From positions 62,001 through 126,000 of the forward strand of contig NZ_JANHOH010000003.1 in the NCBI RefSeq assembly GCF_024498135.1: 64,000 nt of DNA, in the 5' to 3' direction. How positions within the stretch are numbered: position 1 is the stretch's first letter; each line of letters opens with the position of its first letter. Positions 27,401 through 34,480 of this stretch are shown here, piece by piece. The notes under the pieces were generated by a model. It saw only the letters and a program-made list of their open reading frames with translations. It searched no databases and was not told where the DNA came from. The stretch is from Mucilaginibacter aquariorum (lineage in GTDB: Bacteria > Bacteroidota > Bacteroidia > Sphingobacteriales > Sphingobacteriaceae). The position numbers and the translations under genes are program-made.

Positions 27401-27616
27401 AAATTCCAAAAAGCACCGGATGCTGTAGGTACCGACCCAACAACCGGCGAAACACTTTATAACACCAACCAGCGTGTACCGGCATTAAGCGCGGGTATCT
27501 CTCTTAGGGTAAACTTCTTTGGGGCGTTTATACTGGAACCCTATTTCGCTATTCCGTTTAACCGGTCGGATGTTAAGAAACCTGTATTTGGTTTAACTTT
27601 TGCACCGGGTTGGTAG
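24437..27616 (+). CDS. exported metallopeptidase-propeller-outer-membrane-barrel fusion protein, 1059 aa
   Basis: After a signal peptide (ends QQAKAQ), residues about 45-240 form a gluzincin-type peptidase domain with HELVH at 146-150 and WMIEG at 174-178, whose Glu177 is the probable third zinc ligand. Residues about 290-600 hold WD40/TolB-like blades (SVSPDGKYLAFLSSK, LSWSPDGKNVVVQG, QYSSDGTQVYFLSNRDG). The final 400 residues look like a BamA/surface-antigen beta-barrel ending in FGLTFAPGW with a terminal aromatic residue. A surface-tethered protease or a peptidoglycan/envelope factor is possible; the function is not known to me. A second protein of the same plan is at 43027-45843. Confidence 0.8.
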   Translation: MNKLFPCNLSIKYPFVLLCLVAALLFNQQAKAQYFGQNKVRYKNLKFKVYKTPHFEIYYYLKNDSLIKRFAQESELWYTLHQQIFRDTFNKPNPIILYANHPDFQQTTAIDGEISVGTGGITEGLKNRVVMPIMETNQTTRHVLGHELVHAFQYHTLLGRDSSNFENIGNLPLWMIEGMAEYLSLGKKDAYTAMWMRDAYLNHDIPSVRDLTQSNKYFPYRYGEAFWSFLGSTYGDTIIVPFFKNTARFGLEYGIRRTFGYDDKTLSRLWQNSIENTYKPLLKDTVQTPVGKRIIDDKVGGDLTVAPSVSPDGKYLAFLSSKSLFSIDLYLSDAKTGRVIKRLTSKVSNTHIDEFNFIESAGTWSPDSKKFAFSVFSKGRNRMLVVDVPDGRIVHDISMGKAEQFSNLSWSPDGKNVVVQGLSEGQSDLYMYNFDSKKVTQLTNDKFSDYQPNFSKDGKRIIFSSDRATYDTKLSQDITFNLAELEIATGKVTDIKVFDGANNLNPQYSSDGTQVYFLSNRDGFRNLYRYTLDGGKIEQMTDLFTGICGITEYSPALSVSDNNDVVYSYYRAQKYSIYNAKVSDFKPVVVDAGSTNFTAAMLPPLRAVGVDLINNNLNNYLAYSKIPLDSIHAIPYKPKFKLDYLASSGIGASVGSYGTGLSSGVQGVFSDILGRNQIYAGVAVNGEIYDFGGQVMYINQQGRWNFGLGVSHIPYQSGTYGYGFTNIDINGTSTPVYEEKTDIIRTFEDAVQAFASYPISRSLRTEIGTSASRYSYRVDRYSSYYDYTTIQDANGNDQIVIGQFVDYKKHKISRAQFLADNGIDLKPFSIYGISTALVGDDSYFGIAAPLNGHRFRLEAEYNVGTYNFFSPTIDLRQYVRVAPVTFAARLYGYGRFGNNVSGLYPLYVGYPFLIRGYEAQTFYNSRTVNTNGFTIDQLSGDRIAVANFEVRLPFTGPEKLAMIKSKFLFTDLNLFFDAGLAWQGGNEIKFQKAPDAVGTDPTTGETLYNTNQRVPALSAGISLRVNFFGAFILEPYFAIPFNRSDVKKPVFGLTFAPGW

Positions 27617-27653
27617 CTTGATTTTAGATTTTAGAATTACGATTTTAGATTTG

Positions 27654-27681
27654 GCGCGTGCAGTATGTACGCGCTTTTTTT
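27654..27681 (+). terminator. intrinsic terminator after the 1059-aa protein gene
   Basis: Stem GCGCGT / ACGCGC, 9-nt loop, then seven T, 38 nt after the stop. Confidence 0.8.
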
Positions 27682-27751
27682 GTCTTTACCATTGTAAATC
27701 AGACGCTGTAATGACATCTATACCCTCAATGTATTCGTAAATTGTAGTATT

Positions 27752-28240
27752 ATGAAAAGATCAATTTTAGCAATACTGATAATTAGCATATTTACAGCTT
27801 TTGGCTGTGATAATAGCAATGGGCAAAATAAAGCAGCGCAGGAGAAAAGAAGGTTAAGCAAACCCGCTGCCGAATGGAAAAAGAAGCTAACGGCAAACCA
27901 ATACGAAATAATGGTGAACCGTGGTACCGAACCACCTTATAAGAACGCTTATTATGATAATCACCAAAAGGGTGTTTACATAAGCGCCGCTACAGGCGAG
28001 GTATTATTTAGTTCGGCCGATAAATTTGACAGCGGTACAGGCTGGCCAAGTTTTGTAAAAGCGGTTGATCCCAACAAAGTTGAGATTGTACACGACAGCA
28101 GCTTTGGCATGAGCCGCGACGAGGTTATTGAAAAAAGCACAGGCTTACACCTTGGCCATGTATTTGATGATGGCCCTGCAGACAGGGGCGGCAAAAGATA
28201 TTGCATGAACTCGGGTGCTTTAATATTTGTTAAAAAGTAA
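27752..28240 (+). CDS. msrB: peptide-methionine (R)-S-oxide reductase, exported
   Basis: 162 residues with a lipoprotein-like leader (FTAFGCDNSNG). The MsrB fold is shown by YEIMVNRGTEPPY, GTGWPSF, HLGHVFDDGP and RYCMNSGALIF, whose Cys is catalytic. The two CxxC zinc motifs of many MsrB enzymes are absent (SSAD and STGL stand at those positions). It should repair oxidised methionine in periplasmic or outer-membrane proteins. Coding end overlaps the convergent GIY-YIG gene by 11 bp. Confidence 0.92.
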   Translation: MKRSILAILIISIFTAFGCDNSNGQNKAAQEKRRLSKPAAEWKKKLTANQYEIMVNRGTEPPYKNAYYDNHQKGVYISAATGEVLFSSADKFDSGTGWPSFVKAVDPNKVEIVHDSSFGMSRDEVIEKSTGLHLGHVFDDGPADRGGKRYCMNSGALIFVKK

Positions 28241-28589
28241 CCGCGCGTCTTGATGCTTGTATAGAAGGTCTGCCATAAGCAGGCCTTACTCTTACACCGC
28301 TTTCGTATTTTAAACCTGCAGTAAGGTCAACCCAATCCGGGTTTACCGGGCGAATCATCTTTTCTTTTTGAGGGCGGGTATAAGTGCTTACTGTTTTAAA
28401 GCGTTCCATGGCCTGCTCCTCAGTATTTATCTCTTCAAAATAAACCAGGCGGTTCAATTGTTGCGCGCTATCAAAAAATAAGGTAGGCATCTCACCATAA
28501 AACTTAAGGGTTTTAAGCAAGTCTGTGCACATACCAACATGTAAATTCTTTCTGTTTCTGTCTGTGATAATATAAACGAACCTCTTCAT
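28230..28589 (-). CDS. GIY-YIG superfamily protein with degenerate active site
   Basis: 119 residues. FVYIITDRNRKNLHVGMCTDL aligns by eye with the GIY-YIG N-terminus, with HVG in place of YIG, and the following helix lacks the usual catalytic Arg (DLLKTLKFY). A C-terminal basic tail may bind nucleic acid. Nuclease activity is doubtful; a structural or nucleic-acid-binding role is as likely. It is divergent from the XRE-S24 regulator gene, with 85 bp between. Confidence 0.7.
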   Translation of the reverse strand: MKRFVYIITDRNRKNLHVGMCTDLLKTLKFYGEMPTLFFDSAQQLNRLVYFEEINTEEQAMERFKTVSTYTRPQKEKMIRPVNPDWVDLTAGLKYESGVRVRPAYGRPSIQASRRAVTF

Positions 28590-28627
28590 TTGATAAAAAA
28601 ATTTGCTGATTAAAAAATAATTACTAA

Positions 28628-28643
28628 TTTTATGAGCATAAAA
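28628..28643. promoter_or_regulatory. candidate operator dyad between GIY-YIG and XRE-S24 genes
   Basis: TTTTATG-AG-CATAAAA, a perfect 7-bp dyad with 2-bp centre in the shared divergent promoter region, well placed for binding by the adjacent S24-type repressor. Its AT-rich composition lowers the weight of the match. Confidence 0.35.
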
Positions 28644-28674
28644 ATACTAACTATTTTAGCAATTCCAAATTTTT

Positions 28675-29457
28675 ATGGCAAATATTTCACAAAATATTAA
28701 GTTTCTTCGCAAAAAGAAGGGTCTAACCCAACAGCAATTCGCTGATCAGGTAGGTATAAAACGTTCATTAGTAGGCGCATACGAAGAAGAACGTGCCGAA
28801 CCCAAGTACGAACTACTAAAACAATTAGCAATATTTTTTGACATCTCAATTGATGATTTCATTAACGAAACCATTGATGAGAAGTGGGCGCCAAAGCCAA
28901 AAGGTAATCCCGCAAACCTCAGGGTGCTAAGTATTTCGGTAGATAAAGAGGATAACGAGAATATTGAAATGGTACCTTTAAAGGCCAGCGCCGGTTATTT
29001 AAATGGTTATGCCGACCCCGAATATGTTGGGCAACTGCCAAAGCTTTACCTGCCTATGTTTAAGCAAGGCACCTACCGTGGTTTCGAGATAAAAGGCGAT
29101 TCGATGCTGCCGCTACAATCGGGAACTATTATAATAGGTGAATACCAGGAAAACTGGGCTGATGTGAAAATTGGCGAAACATACGTGATCATCTCAAAAA
29201 ACGATGGCGTTGTTTATAAACGCGCCGGCAATAAATATAAGGAGGGCCGTAACCTTAAACTGATATCAGATAACCCCGTTTACGACCCATACGAAATAAG
29301 CGCCGAGGATGTGCTGGAGATATGGAAAGCTAAGGCCTATATATCTACCCACATGCCAATGCCTACCCCCGAGCCTACCATGGAAAGCCTCACCAGTATG
29401 ATGGCCCAGATGCAGCGCTCGATAGCGAATTTAAATAATAGTAAAGACGTTAACTAA
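28675..29457 (+). CDS. XRE-S24 (LexA/CI-like) transcriptional repressor
   Basis: 260 residues. An N-terminal Cro/CI helix-turn-helix (LRKKKGLTQQQFADQVGIKR, residues 11-30) is joined to a C-terminal S24 peptidase-like domain. The cleavage pair Ala106-Gly107 (ASAGYL), Ser143 (GDSM) and Lys182 (VVYKR) are all present, so RecA-stimulated self-cleavage is possible. Bacteroidota encode several such regulators for DNA-damage or stress genes. It may repress itself and the divergent GIY-YIG gene. Confidence 0.88.
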   Translation: MANISQNIKFLRKKKGLTQQQFADQVGIKRSLVGAYEEERAEPKYELLKQLAIFFDISIDDFINETIDEKWAPKPKGNPANLRVLSISVDKEDNENIEMVPLKASAGYLNGYADPEYVGQLPKLYLPMFKQGTYRGFEIKGDSMLPLQSGTIIIGEYQENWADVKIGETYVIISKNDGVVYKRAGNKYKEGRNLKLISDNPVYDPYEISAEDVLEIWKAKAYISTHMPMPTPEPTMESLTSMMAQMQRSIANLNNSKDVN

Positions 29458-29579
29458 GCCACAGCAACATTTAAGTTACACTTAAGCCACACCTCATAAC
29501 AATTAAGTTACATAGTATCAGGTTAAACTATTCACCGTTATCTTTATCATAACATCAGTTAAACTAAAAAACTAAAGAA

Positions 29580-29924
29580 ATGAAAAAGATTATGATGATC
29601 TGCCTTTTCCTTTTAGGGGTATCAGCAGTAAGTTTCGCGCAAGGTCGCCAAAGAATGAGCACGGCTGATAGGGTTAAAGCCATGAAAGAAAGCCTTAAGC
29701 TTAGCGATGACCAGGTAACCAAGATTACAGCAATTTACGACGCGCAAACCAAATCAATGGATAGCCTGCGTAATGCCGGCGGCGACAGAGCTGCTATGCG
29801 CCCTATGATGCAGGCTACTAACGATAAGGTTAAAGCCGTATTAACACCAGAGCAGGCAGCCGCTTTCCAAAAAGAAATGGACGAGAGACGTGCCCGTATG
29901 CAAAACGGTGGCGGAGGCCAATAA
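29580..29924 (+). CDS. small exported Spy/CpxP-like protein
   Basis: 114 residues with signal peptide (LLGVSAVSFAQ) and a helical, charged mature part with LKLSDDQVTKITAIYDAQ and LTPEQAAAFQKEMDERRARM, the two-helix pattern with repeated L(T/S)xxQ words typical of Spy/LTXXQ proteins and related Bacteroidota periplasmic proteins. A chaperone-like or metal-stress role is possible. Ends in a Gly-rich tail. Followed by a terminator. Confidence 0.7.
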   Translation: MKKIMMICLFLLGVSAVSFAQGRQRMSTADRVKAMKESLKLSDDQVTKITAIYDAQTKSMDSLRNAGGDRAAMRPMMQATNDKVKAVLTPEQAAAFQKEMDERRARMQNGGGGQ

Positions 29925-29952
29925 CCGTTAAAAACATTATTAATAATAAAAG

Positions 29953-29978
29953 AAGCGGCTATAGGTCGCTTTTTTTAT
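29953..29978 (+). terminator. intrinsic terminator before bioF
   Basis: Stem AAGCG / CGCTT extended by G-T and C-G pairs, followed by seven T, 28 nt after the preceding gene. Confidence 0.7.
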
Positions 29979-30001
29979 TTTAGCAGAAAATTAACAGGCA
30001 A

Positions 30002-31132
30002 TTGGCATCATCAGAAACATATATAAAAAACAAACTTGATGAGCGCAAATTGCTGGGCACCTATCGCACATTACGGCCCGAAAGTACCCTGACAGACTTT
30101 TGCTCTAATGATTACCTGGGCTTTGCCCGCTCCCCTATTTTAAAAAGCAATATCCAGAACGAGATTGATACCCACCCGCTTAGTTTAAACGGCGCTACCG
30201 GCTCGCGGTTAATATCCGGCAATATCATTTATACCGAAGAACTGGAACGACAAATTGCCGCGTTCCACCAAAGCGAAGCTGGCTTGCTATTTAATTCGGG
30301 ATATGATGCTAATGTGGGGTTATTTTCCTCGTTGCCGCAAAAGGGCGATACCATTATACATGACGAACTGATACATGCCTCTATTATTGACGGTGCGCGC
30401 TTAAGTTATGCCAACCGGTACACATTCCGACATAACGATCTGGATAGTCTGGAGGCCAAGTTAAAGCAGGCAAAAGGCATTTGTTATGTGGTGATAGAAA
30501 GCGTTTACTCTATGGATGGCGATACCCCTCCTATTGCAGAGATCCTAAAGTTAACCGAACAATACGGCGCGCATTTCATTGTAGACGAAGCGCATGCCGT
30601 TGGCTTATACCCCTCGGGGCTAATAACACACTTAGGTTTGCAGGACAGGGTATTTGCCCGGGTAGTAACCTTTGGCAAGGCATTAGGCTGCCACGGGGCT
30701 ATTGTTTTGGGCAGTAATTTGCTGCGCGAATACCTCATTAATTTTGCACGGGCGTTCATTTATACCACCGCGGCATCGTTTCATCAACTGGCGGCTGTAA
30801 AAATGGCTTACGAGTTATTGAGTCAGTCGGCAACGGAGATTGAGCTGCTGCATCAGAACATCAGCCTGTTTAAACAGGGCGTCAAACATAACAACACCTA
30901 CCTTTTAGTAAACAGTGATAGCGCTATACAATGCATCCTATTAAACAGTAACGATAATGCTAAACAAGCTGCTCAGCAATTACAGGCTGCAGGTTTAGAT
31001 ATACGGGCAATATTGAGCCCTACCGTAGCGAAAGGCAGCGAACGGATCCGCATTTGTCTCCACTCGTATAATACTATGGAGCAGATCGGACTGCTTACTT
31101 CAACCATCAACACCATTATCCATGCAGAATAA
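30002..31132 (+). CDS. bioF: 8-amino-7-oxononanoate synthase
   Basis: 376 residues of an alpha-oxoamine synthase: FCSNDYLGFA near 34, GATGSRLISGN, VDEAHAVGLYPSG near 194 and VTFGKALGCHGA with the PLP Lys226. It joins pimeloyl thioester and alanine in biotin synthesis. The start must be the TTG at 30002: an in-frame stop lies about 20 nt upstream and the first ATG would remove 170 residues. It overlaps bioD by 11 bp, so the two are cotranscribed; bioA and bioB are not nearby. Confidence 0.9.
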   Translation: MASSETYIKNKLDERKLLGTYRTLRPESTLTDFCSNDYLGFARSPILKSNIQNEIDTHPLSLNGATGSRLISGNIIYTEELERQIAAFHQSEAGLLFNSGYDANVGLFSSLPQKGDTIIHDELIHASIIDGARLSYANRYTFRHNDLDSLEAKLKQAKGICYVVIESVYSMDGDTPPIAEILKLTEQYGAHFIVDEAHAVGLYPSGLITHLGLQDRVFARVVTFGKALGCHGAIVLGSNLLREYLINFARAFIYTTAASFHQLAAVKMAYELLSQSATEIELLHQNISLFKQGVKHNNTYLLVNSDSAIQCILLNSNDNAKQAAQQLQAAGLDIRAILSPTVAKGSERIRICLHSYNTMEQIGLLTSTINTIIHAE

Positions 31133-31736
31133 ACCCCTATTTGTTACAGGTATTGGCACCGACATTGGCAAAACGCTGATATCAGCTATATTGGTTGAGA
31201 AATTAAAGTGCGATTACTGGAAACCCGTGCAAGCCGGTGAGCTGGATAACTCCGATACCATGAAGGTGCAAAGGTTGATATCTAACATCAGATCTGTATT
31301 TCACCCTGAGGCTTATCGTTTAACACAACCCTACTCCCCGCATAAAGCGGCAGCGCTGGATGGTATCACTATTGAAGAGAAAACTATCATCGCCCCAAAA
31401 ACAGATAATACTTTGCTGATTGAGGGCGCGGGCGGCTTAATGGTGCCCTTGAATAATCACGCCCTGGTTATTGACCTCATAAAACAATTAAACGCCGAAG
31501 TGATACTGGTTTCGCAGAATTATTTAGGCAGCATTAACCACACGCTGCTATCTATCGAAGCTTTAAAACAGCGCGGCATTCCCGTTAAAGGCATTATATT
31601 TAATGGCGAGGAAAATTCCTCTACCGAAGATTATATCACAAACTACACGCAAGTAGCTCACTTAGGTCGGATCCCTAACCTGTCAATCATCGATAAAAAC
31701 ACAATTGCTGATGCAGGTAAATATATTTCCTTGTAA
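31122..31736 (+). CDS. bioD: dethiobiotin synthetase
   Basis: 204 residues with the P-loop GIGTDIGKTLIS (residues 10-21), YWKPVQAG, and LIEGAGGLMVPL, all BioD signatures. It closes the ureido ring of dethiobiotin using ATP and CO2. The start lies inside the end of bioF (11-bp overlap), indicating coupling. Confidence 0.92.
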   Translation: MQNKPLFVTGIGTDIGKTLISAILVEKLKCDYWKPVQAGELDNSDTMKVQRLISNIRSVFHPEAYRLTQPYSPHKAAALDGITIEEKTIIAPKTDNTLLIEGAGGLMVPLNNHALVIDLIKQLNAEVILVSQNYLGSINHTLLSIEALKQRGIPVKGIIFNGEENSSTEDYITNYTQVAHLGRIPNLSIIDKNTIADAGKYISL

Positions 31737-31781
31737 TTTGCATCCGTTTTCCATCCAACGGAAATTGTAACCAATTATAAA

Positions 31782-32669
31782 ATGAAAAACATTACAGTTA
31801 TAGGCTCGGGCACCATGGGTAACGGCATTGCTCATACTTTCGCGCAAAACGGGTTTAATGTATCGCTTGTTGATATCAGCGACAGTGCACTACAAAAGGC
31901 CCTGCAAACCATAGCCGGCAACCTTGATCGTCAGATAAAAAAAGGGGCTATTGATGAAGTCGCCAAAGCCGCTACCCTCAGTAATATAAAAACCTTTACC
32001 GATGTAAAGGAGGGCGCCGCCAATGCCGACCTTGTTGTAGAAGCCGCTACCGAGAACCGCGAAATCAAACTAAAACTGTTTAAGCAGCTAAGCGAGGTTT
32101 GCAAAAGCGATGTGATACTGGCATCAAATACCTCCTCTATATCCATTACCGAAATTGCTTCGGTAACTACCAACCCTGCCAACGTAATAGGCATGCACTT
32201 TATGAACCCGGTTCCAATTATGAAACTGGTTGAGGTGATACGCGGCTATGCTACTACCGATGAAGTAACCAAAACTATTATGGACCTATCCGTAAAACTG
32301 GGTAAAACTCCGGTTGAGGTGAATGATTACCCCGGATTTGTAGCTAACCGTATATTAATGCCGATGATAAACGAGGCAATTTATACCCTGTTTGAAGGTA
32401 TTGCAGGTGTTAACGAAATAGATACCGTAATGAAACTGGGTATGGCCCACTTGATGGGCCCGCTGCAACTGGCAGACTTTATTGGACTGGATGTATGCCT
32501 GGCTATATTAAAGGTGCTGCACAATGGTTTCGGCAACCCCAAATACGCGCCTTGTCCGCTATTGGTGAACATGGTAACGGCCGGGCATTTGGGCGTAAAA
32601 AGTGGCCAGGGATTTTATAAATATACACCAGGAAGTAAAGATCTGGTTGTGGCGGATAAATTTGCTTAA
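31782..32669 (+). CDS. 3-hydroxybutyryl-CoA dehydrogenase
   Basis: 295 residues. The NAD-binding motif VIGSGTMGNGIAHTFAQNG opens the protein; ASNTSSISITEIA, GMHFMNPVPIMKLVEVI (catalytic His), PGFVANRILMPMINEA and LMGPLQLADFIGLDVCLAI are standard for short 3-hydroxyacyl-CoA dehydrogenases (Hbd/FadB2). It converts acetoacetyl-CoA and 3-hydroxybutyryl-CoA, in fatty acid or butyrate-type metabolism. It is 45 nt after bioD and might share its transcript, but has no biochemical tie to it. Confidence 0.92.
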   Translation: MKNITVIGSGTMGNGIAHTFAQNGFNVSLVDISDSALQKALQTIAGNLDRQIKKGAIDEVAKAATLSNIKTFTDVKEGAANADLVVEAATENREIKLKLFKQLSEVCKSDVILASNTSSISITEIASVTTNPANVIGMHFMNPVPIMKLVEVIRGYATTDEVTKTIMDLSVKLGKTPVEVNDYPGFVANRILMPMINEAIYTLFEGIAGVNEIDTVMKLGMAHLMGPLQLADFIGLDVCLAILKVLHNGFGNPKYAPCPLLVNMVTAGHLGVKSGQGFYKYTPGSKDLVVADKFA

Positions 32670-32690
32670 CCAACCCAACCCATTCTCCAC

Positions 32691-32787
32691 GCGTCATTGC
32701 GAGGTACGAAGCAATCTCTTTGAGCAAATCCTTTATGCAAGGCGTATATCTGTCCTAAAGAGATTGCTTCGTACCTCGCAATGACGC
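32691..32787. repeat. palindromic intergenic repeat, family R2, copy b
   Basis: Begins GCGTCATTGCGAGGTACG and closes with its complement CGTACCTCGCAATGACGC; the inner words GCAATCTCTT / AAGAGATTGC also pair. It lies between convergent genes and could also act as a transcription end for both. Confidence 0.9.
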
Positions 32788-32795
32788 ATTTTTTT

Positions 32796-33812
32796 TTAGG
32801 TTCTCCTCAATTGCGCTATCAGCTCATCAGTCTTGTCAACCGTCATTACTATTTGCTTAGCGCTTACAGTTTTGCTATAAATCCGTTCAATACTAACCGG
32901 ATGGGCAAATGTAAAACAGATATTCACGCTGCTTTTTAGGATACCTCCCTGGAAACAATCTTCACCGGGTTCAAAGCCAGTCCTAACTTTTTCAACCGAA
33001 ATGATGTTATCCCTGTCAATTACTGCAACCCAGCGGATACCTGTCCTTAACACCACTTTATCGGGCATAACCAATACAGGACTTTTTATAATAGCTACCA
33101 GGTCGCCCACGATGATCACTATCCCATAAACAGTAAGCAGGCTTACAATAAACGCCGCTGTTTTGCTGTAATGCGCTATCAGTAAATGGAAACCCATAAG
33201 TTCTGCGAAACAGGCAAATAGCACAATGCAAAACATGGCTATATAACCCGATTCTTTATGAATACTATAGCTGGTTGCAGATAATGGAATACCCTTTTGT
33301 TTTCTCCAGAATAGTAAACCGAATCTTAAAATACTCAGTTCGGATGCCATTAGTTTTATACCTATCCCGTTCCCTAAAACGTTGAACATGCTTTGGCGCA
33401 GTATATAGGGGCTATATGGTGCCTGGACACGCAATTGTTTGTAGGAGGCTATGATCTTTTTTATTTTGCTAACGCAGTATATTAATATGCCCAGTTCTAT
33501 GCAAGCAGATAACTTTCTAAGCTGCACTATGTAATACCGCTGATGTGCGGGTAAAATAAAGTACGCCACAGCAAGGCAGCAGCTTATCACCAGGAAAATG
33601 CTCCACTTTTTTAGCTTTAGCGGGCGTATAAGTAAATAGTAATAAGCTATCGGGAATATGACGACTATATCGGTCAGGAATGCCGTGGCTATCAGGTCGC
33701 GTTTTACAGGCGGAACGTGATGCATTATCAACAAGCCTCCGCATAAAATAGCAAAGGCAGTTAGTGCAGTAAACCAAATATTTTTGTGAACGGATACAGG
33801 TGATAAAGTCAT
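32796..33812 (-). CDS. hypothetical multi-pass membrane protein
   Basis: Starting at the ATG at 33812 (the open frame further upstream runs into a dispersed repeat and is not credible), the protein has 338 residues with about seven or eight hydrophobic segments (for example NIWFTALTAFAILCGG, IVVIFPIAYYYLLI, TAAFIVSLLTVYGIVIIVG) and a C-terminal soluble beta-rich part (VLRTGIRWVAVIDRDNIISV, ICFTFAHPVSIERIY) that resembles a PH-like domain. Function unknown. It ends against an R2 repeat. Confidence 0.7.
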   Translation of the reverse strand: MTLSPVSVHKNIWFTALTAFAILCGGLLIMHHVPPVKRDLIATAFLTDIVVIFPIAYYYLLIRPLKLKKWSIFLVISCCLAVAYFILPAHQRYYIVQLRKLSACIELGILIYCVSKIKKIIASYKQLRVQAPYSPYILRQSMFNVLGNGIGIKLMASELSILRFGLLFWRKQKGIPLSATSYSIHKESGYIAMFCIVLFACFAELMGFHLLIAHYSKTAAFIVSLLTVYGIVIIVGDLVAIIKSPVLVMPDKVVLRTGIRWVAVIDRDNIISVEKVRTGFEPGEDCFQGGILKSSVNICFTFAHPVSIERIYSKTVSAKQIVMTVDKTDELIAQLRRT

Positions 33813-33868
33813 ATTTATAGGAGATAAAGTTAAGCGTTTTGTTACAAATTGCAGCCATTTTATATACC

Positions 33869-33947
33869 TGTCATGCTGAACATCGTGAAGCATCTAATCG
33901 CCGCCTTGCATGTAGCCGATAGATCCTTCATTACGTTCAGGATGACA
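33869..33947. repeat. palindromic intergenic repeat, family R3, copy b (shortened)
   Basis: Opens TGTCATGCTGAACATCGTGA and closes GTTCAGGATGACA; about 16 bp shorter than other copies. It lies in the 290-bp divergent gap between the membrane protein and a small lipoprotein gene, where promoters would be expected. Confidence 0.8.
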
Positions 33948-33973
33948 AGTTATTTAAAGCCCTTGTACACTTG

Positions 33974-34037
33974 TGTCATGGTGAGCCTGTCGAACCATTT
34001 GCAAAGCGAATAAGTCTCCGACAGGCTCAGACTGACA
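33974..34037. repeat. palindromic intergenic repeat, family R4, copy b
   Basis: Arms TGGTGAGCCTGTCGAACC and CCGACAGGCTCAGACTGACA, 27 bp after an R3 element in the same divergent gap. Confidence 0.8.
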
Positions 34038-34102
34038 GTGACCTTAACCCCTATTTTAAACCTTTCTTTTCTCCATCTGTCCATATACAAAACATATTAC
34101 AG

Positions 34103-34399
34103 ATGAAAACACTATCAAAATTTGGTATGATAGGTGCTTTAGCGGGTTCGCTATTCCTGTCATCATGCGCAAGTGATTATTATGTGGCCGACCAACCCGT
34201 CGAGCCTGTTTATACCCGCCCCGTTGCCCCTTATGCGGGCGCTTACTGGGTACCCGGCGAATGGGTTTACCGCGGTAACAGATACGTTTATATGAATGGT
34301 TACTATACCCGCCCACGTGCCAACCGTGTATATGTACAAGGTAACTGGGTACGAGGCCAGCGTGGCTACGCCTGGCGAAGAGGGCACTGGAGAAGATAA
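34103..34399 (+). CDS. small YXWXXGXW-repeat lipoprotein
   Basis: 98 residues from the ATG at 34103; the open frame extends upstream but there it only translates dispersed repeats. The lipobox is LFLSSCAS. The mature part carries repeated aromatic words (YWVPGEWVYRGNRYV, VQGNWVRGQRGYAW, GHW) typical of YXWXXGXW-repeat proteins, which are Arg/Tyr-rich and outer-membrane-associated with unknown function. Confidence 0.78.
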   Translation: MKTLSKFGMIGALAGSLFLSSCASDYYVADQPVEPVYTRPVAPYAGAYWVPGEWVYRGNRYVYMNGYYTRPRANRVYVQGNWVRGQRGYAWRRGHWRR

Positions 34400-34402
34400 C
34401 TC

Positions 34403-34480
34403 AGTTTGCAGTAGGCAATTTGCAGTTAGCAGTTTTATGGAATAGTTCAACTGCTAACTGCATACTAACAACTGCAAACT
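34403..34480. terminator. long inverted repeat between convergent genes, probable bidirectional terminator region
   Basis: Perfect 14-bp arms TGCAGTTAGCAGTT (34421-34434) and AACTGCTAACTGCA (34449-34462), enclosed by AGTTTGCAG (34403-34411) and CTGCAAACT (34472-34480). It begins 4 nt after the lipoprotein stop and ends on the argS stop codon. Confidence 0.6.

Noticed and set aside
33813..33893. Longer start for the membrane protein gene at 33893
   Set aside because: The added residues translate part of an R3 repeat; the ATG at 33812 directly precedes the first membrane segment.
33971..34102. Longer start for the YXWXXGXW lipoprotein
   Set aside because: The upstream part translates an R4 repeat and would bury the lipoprotein signal.
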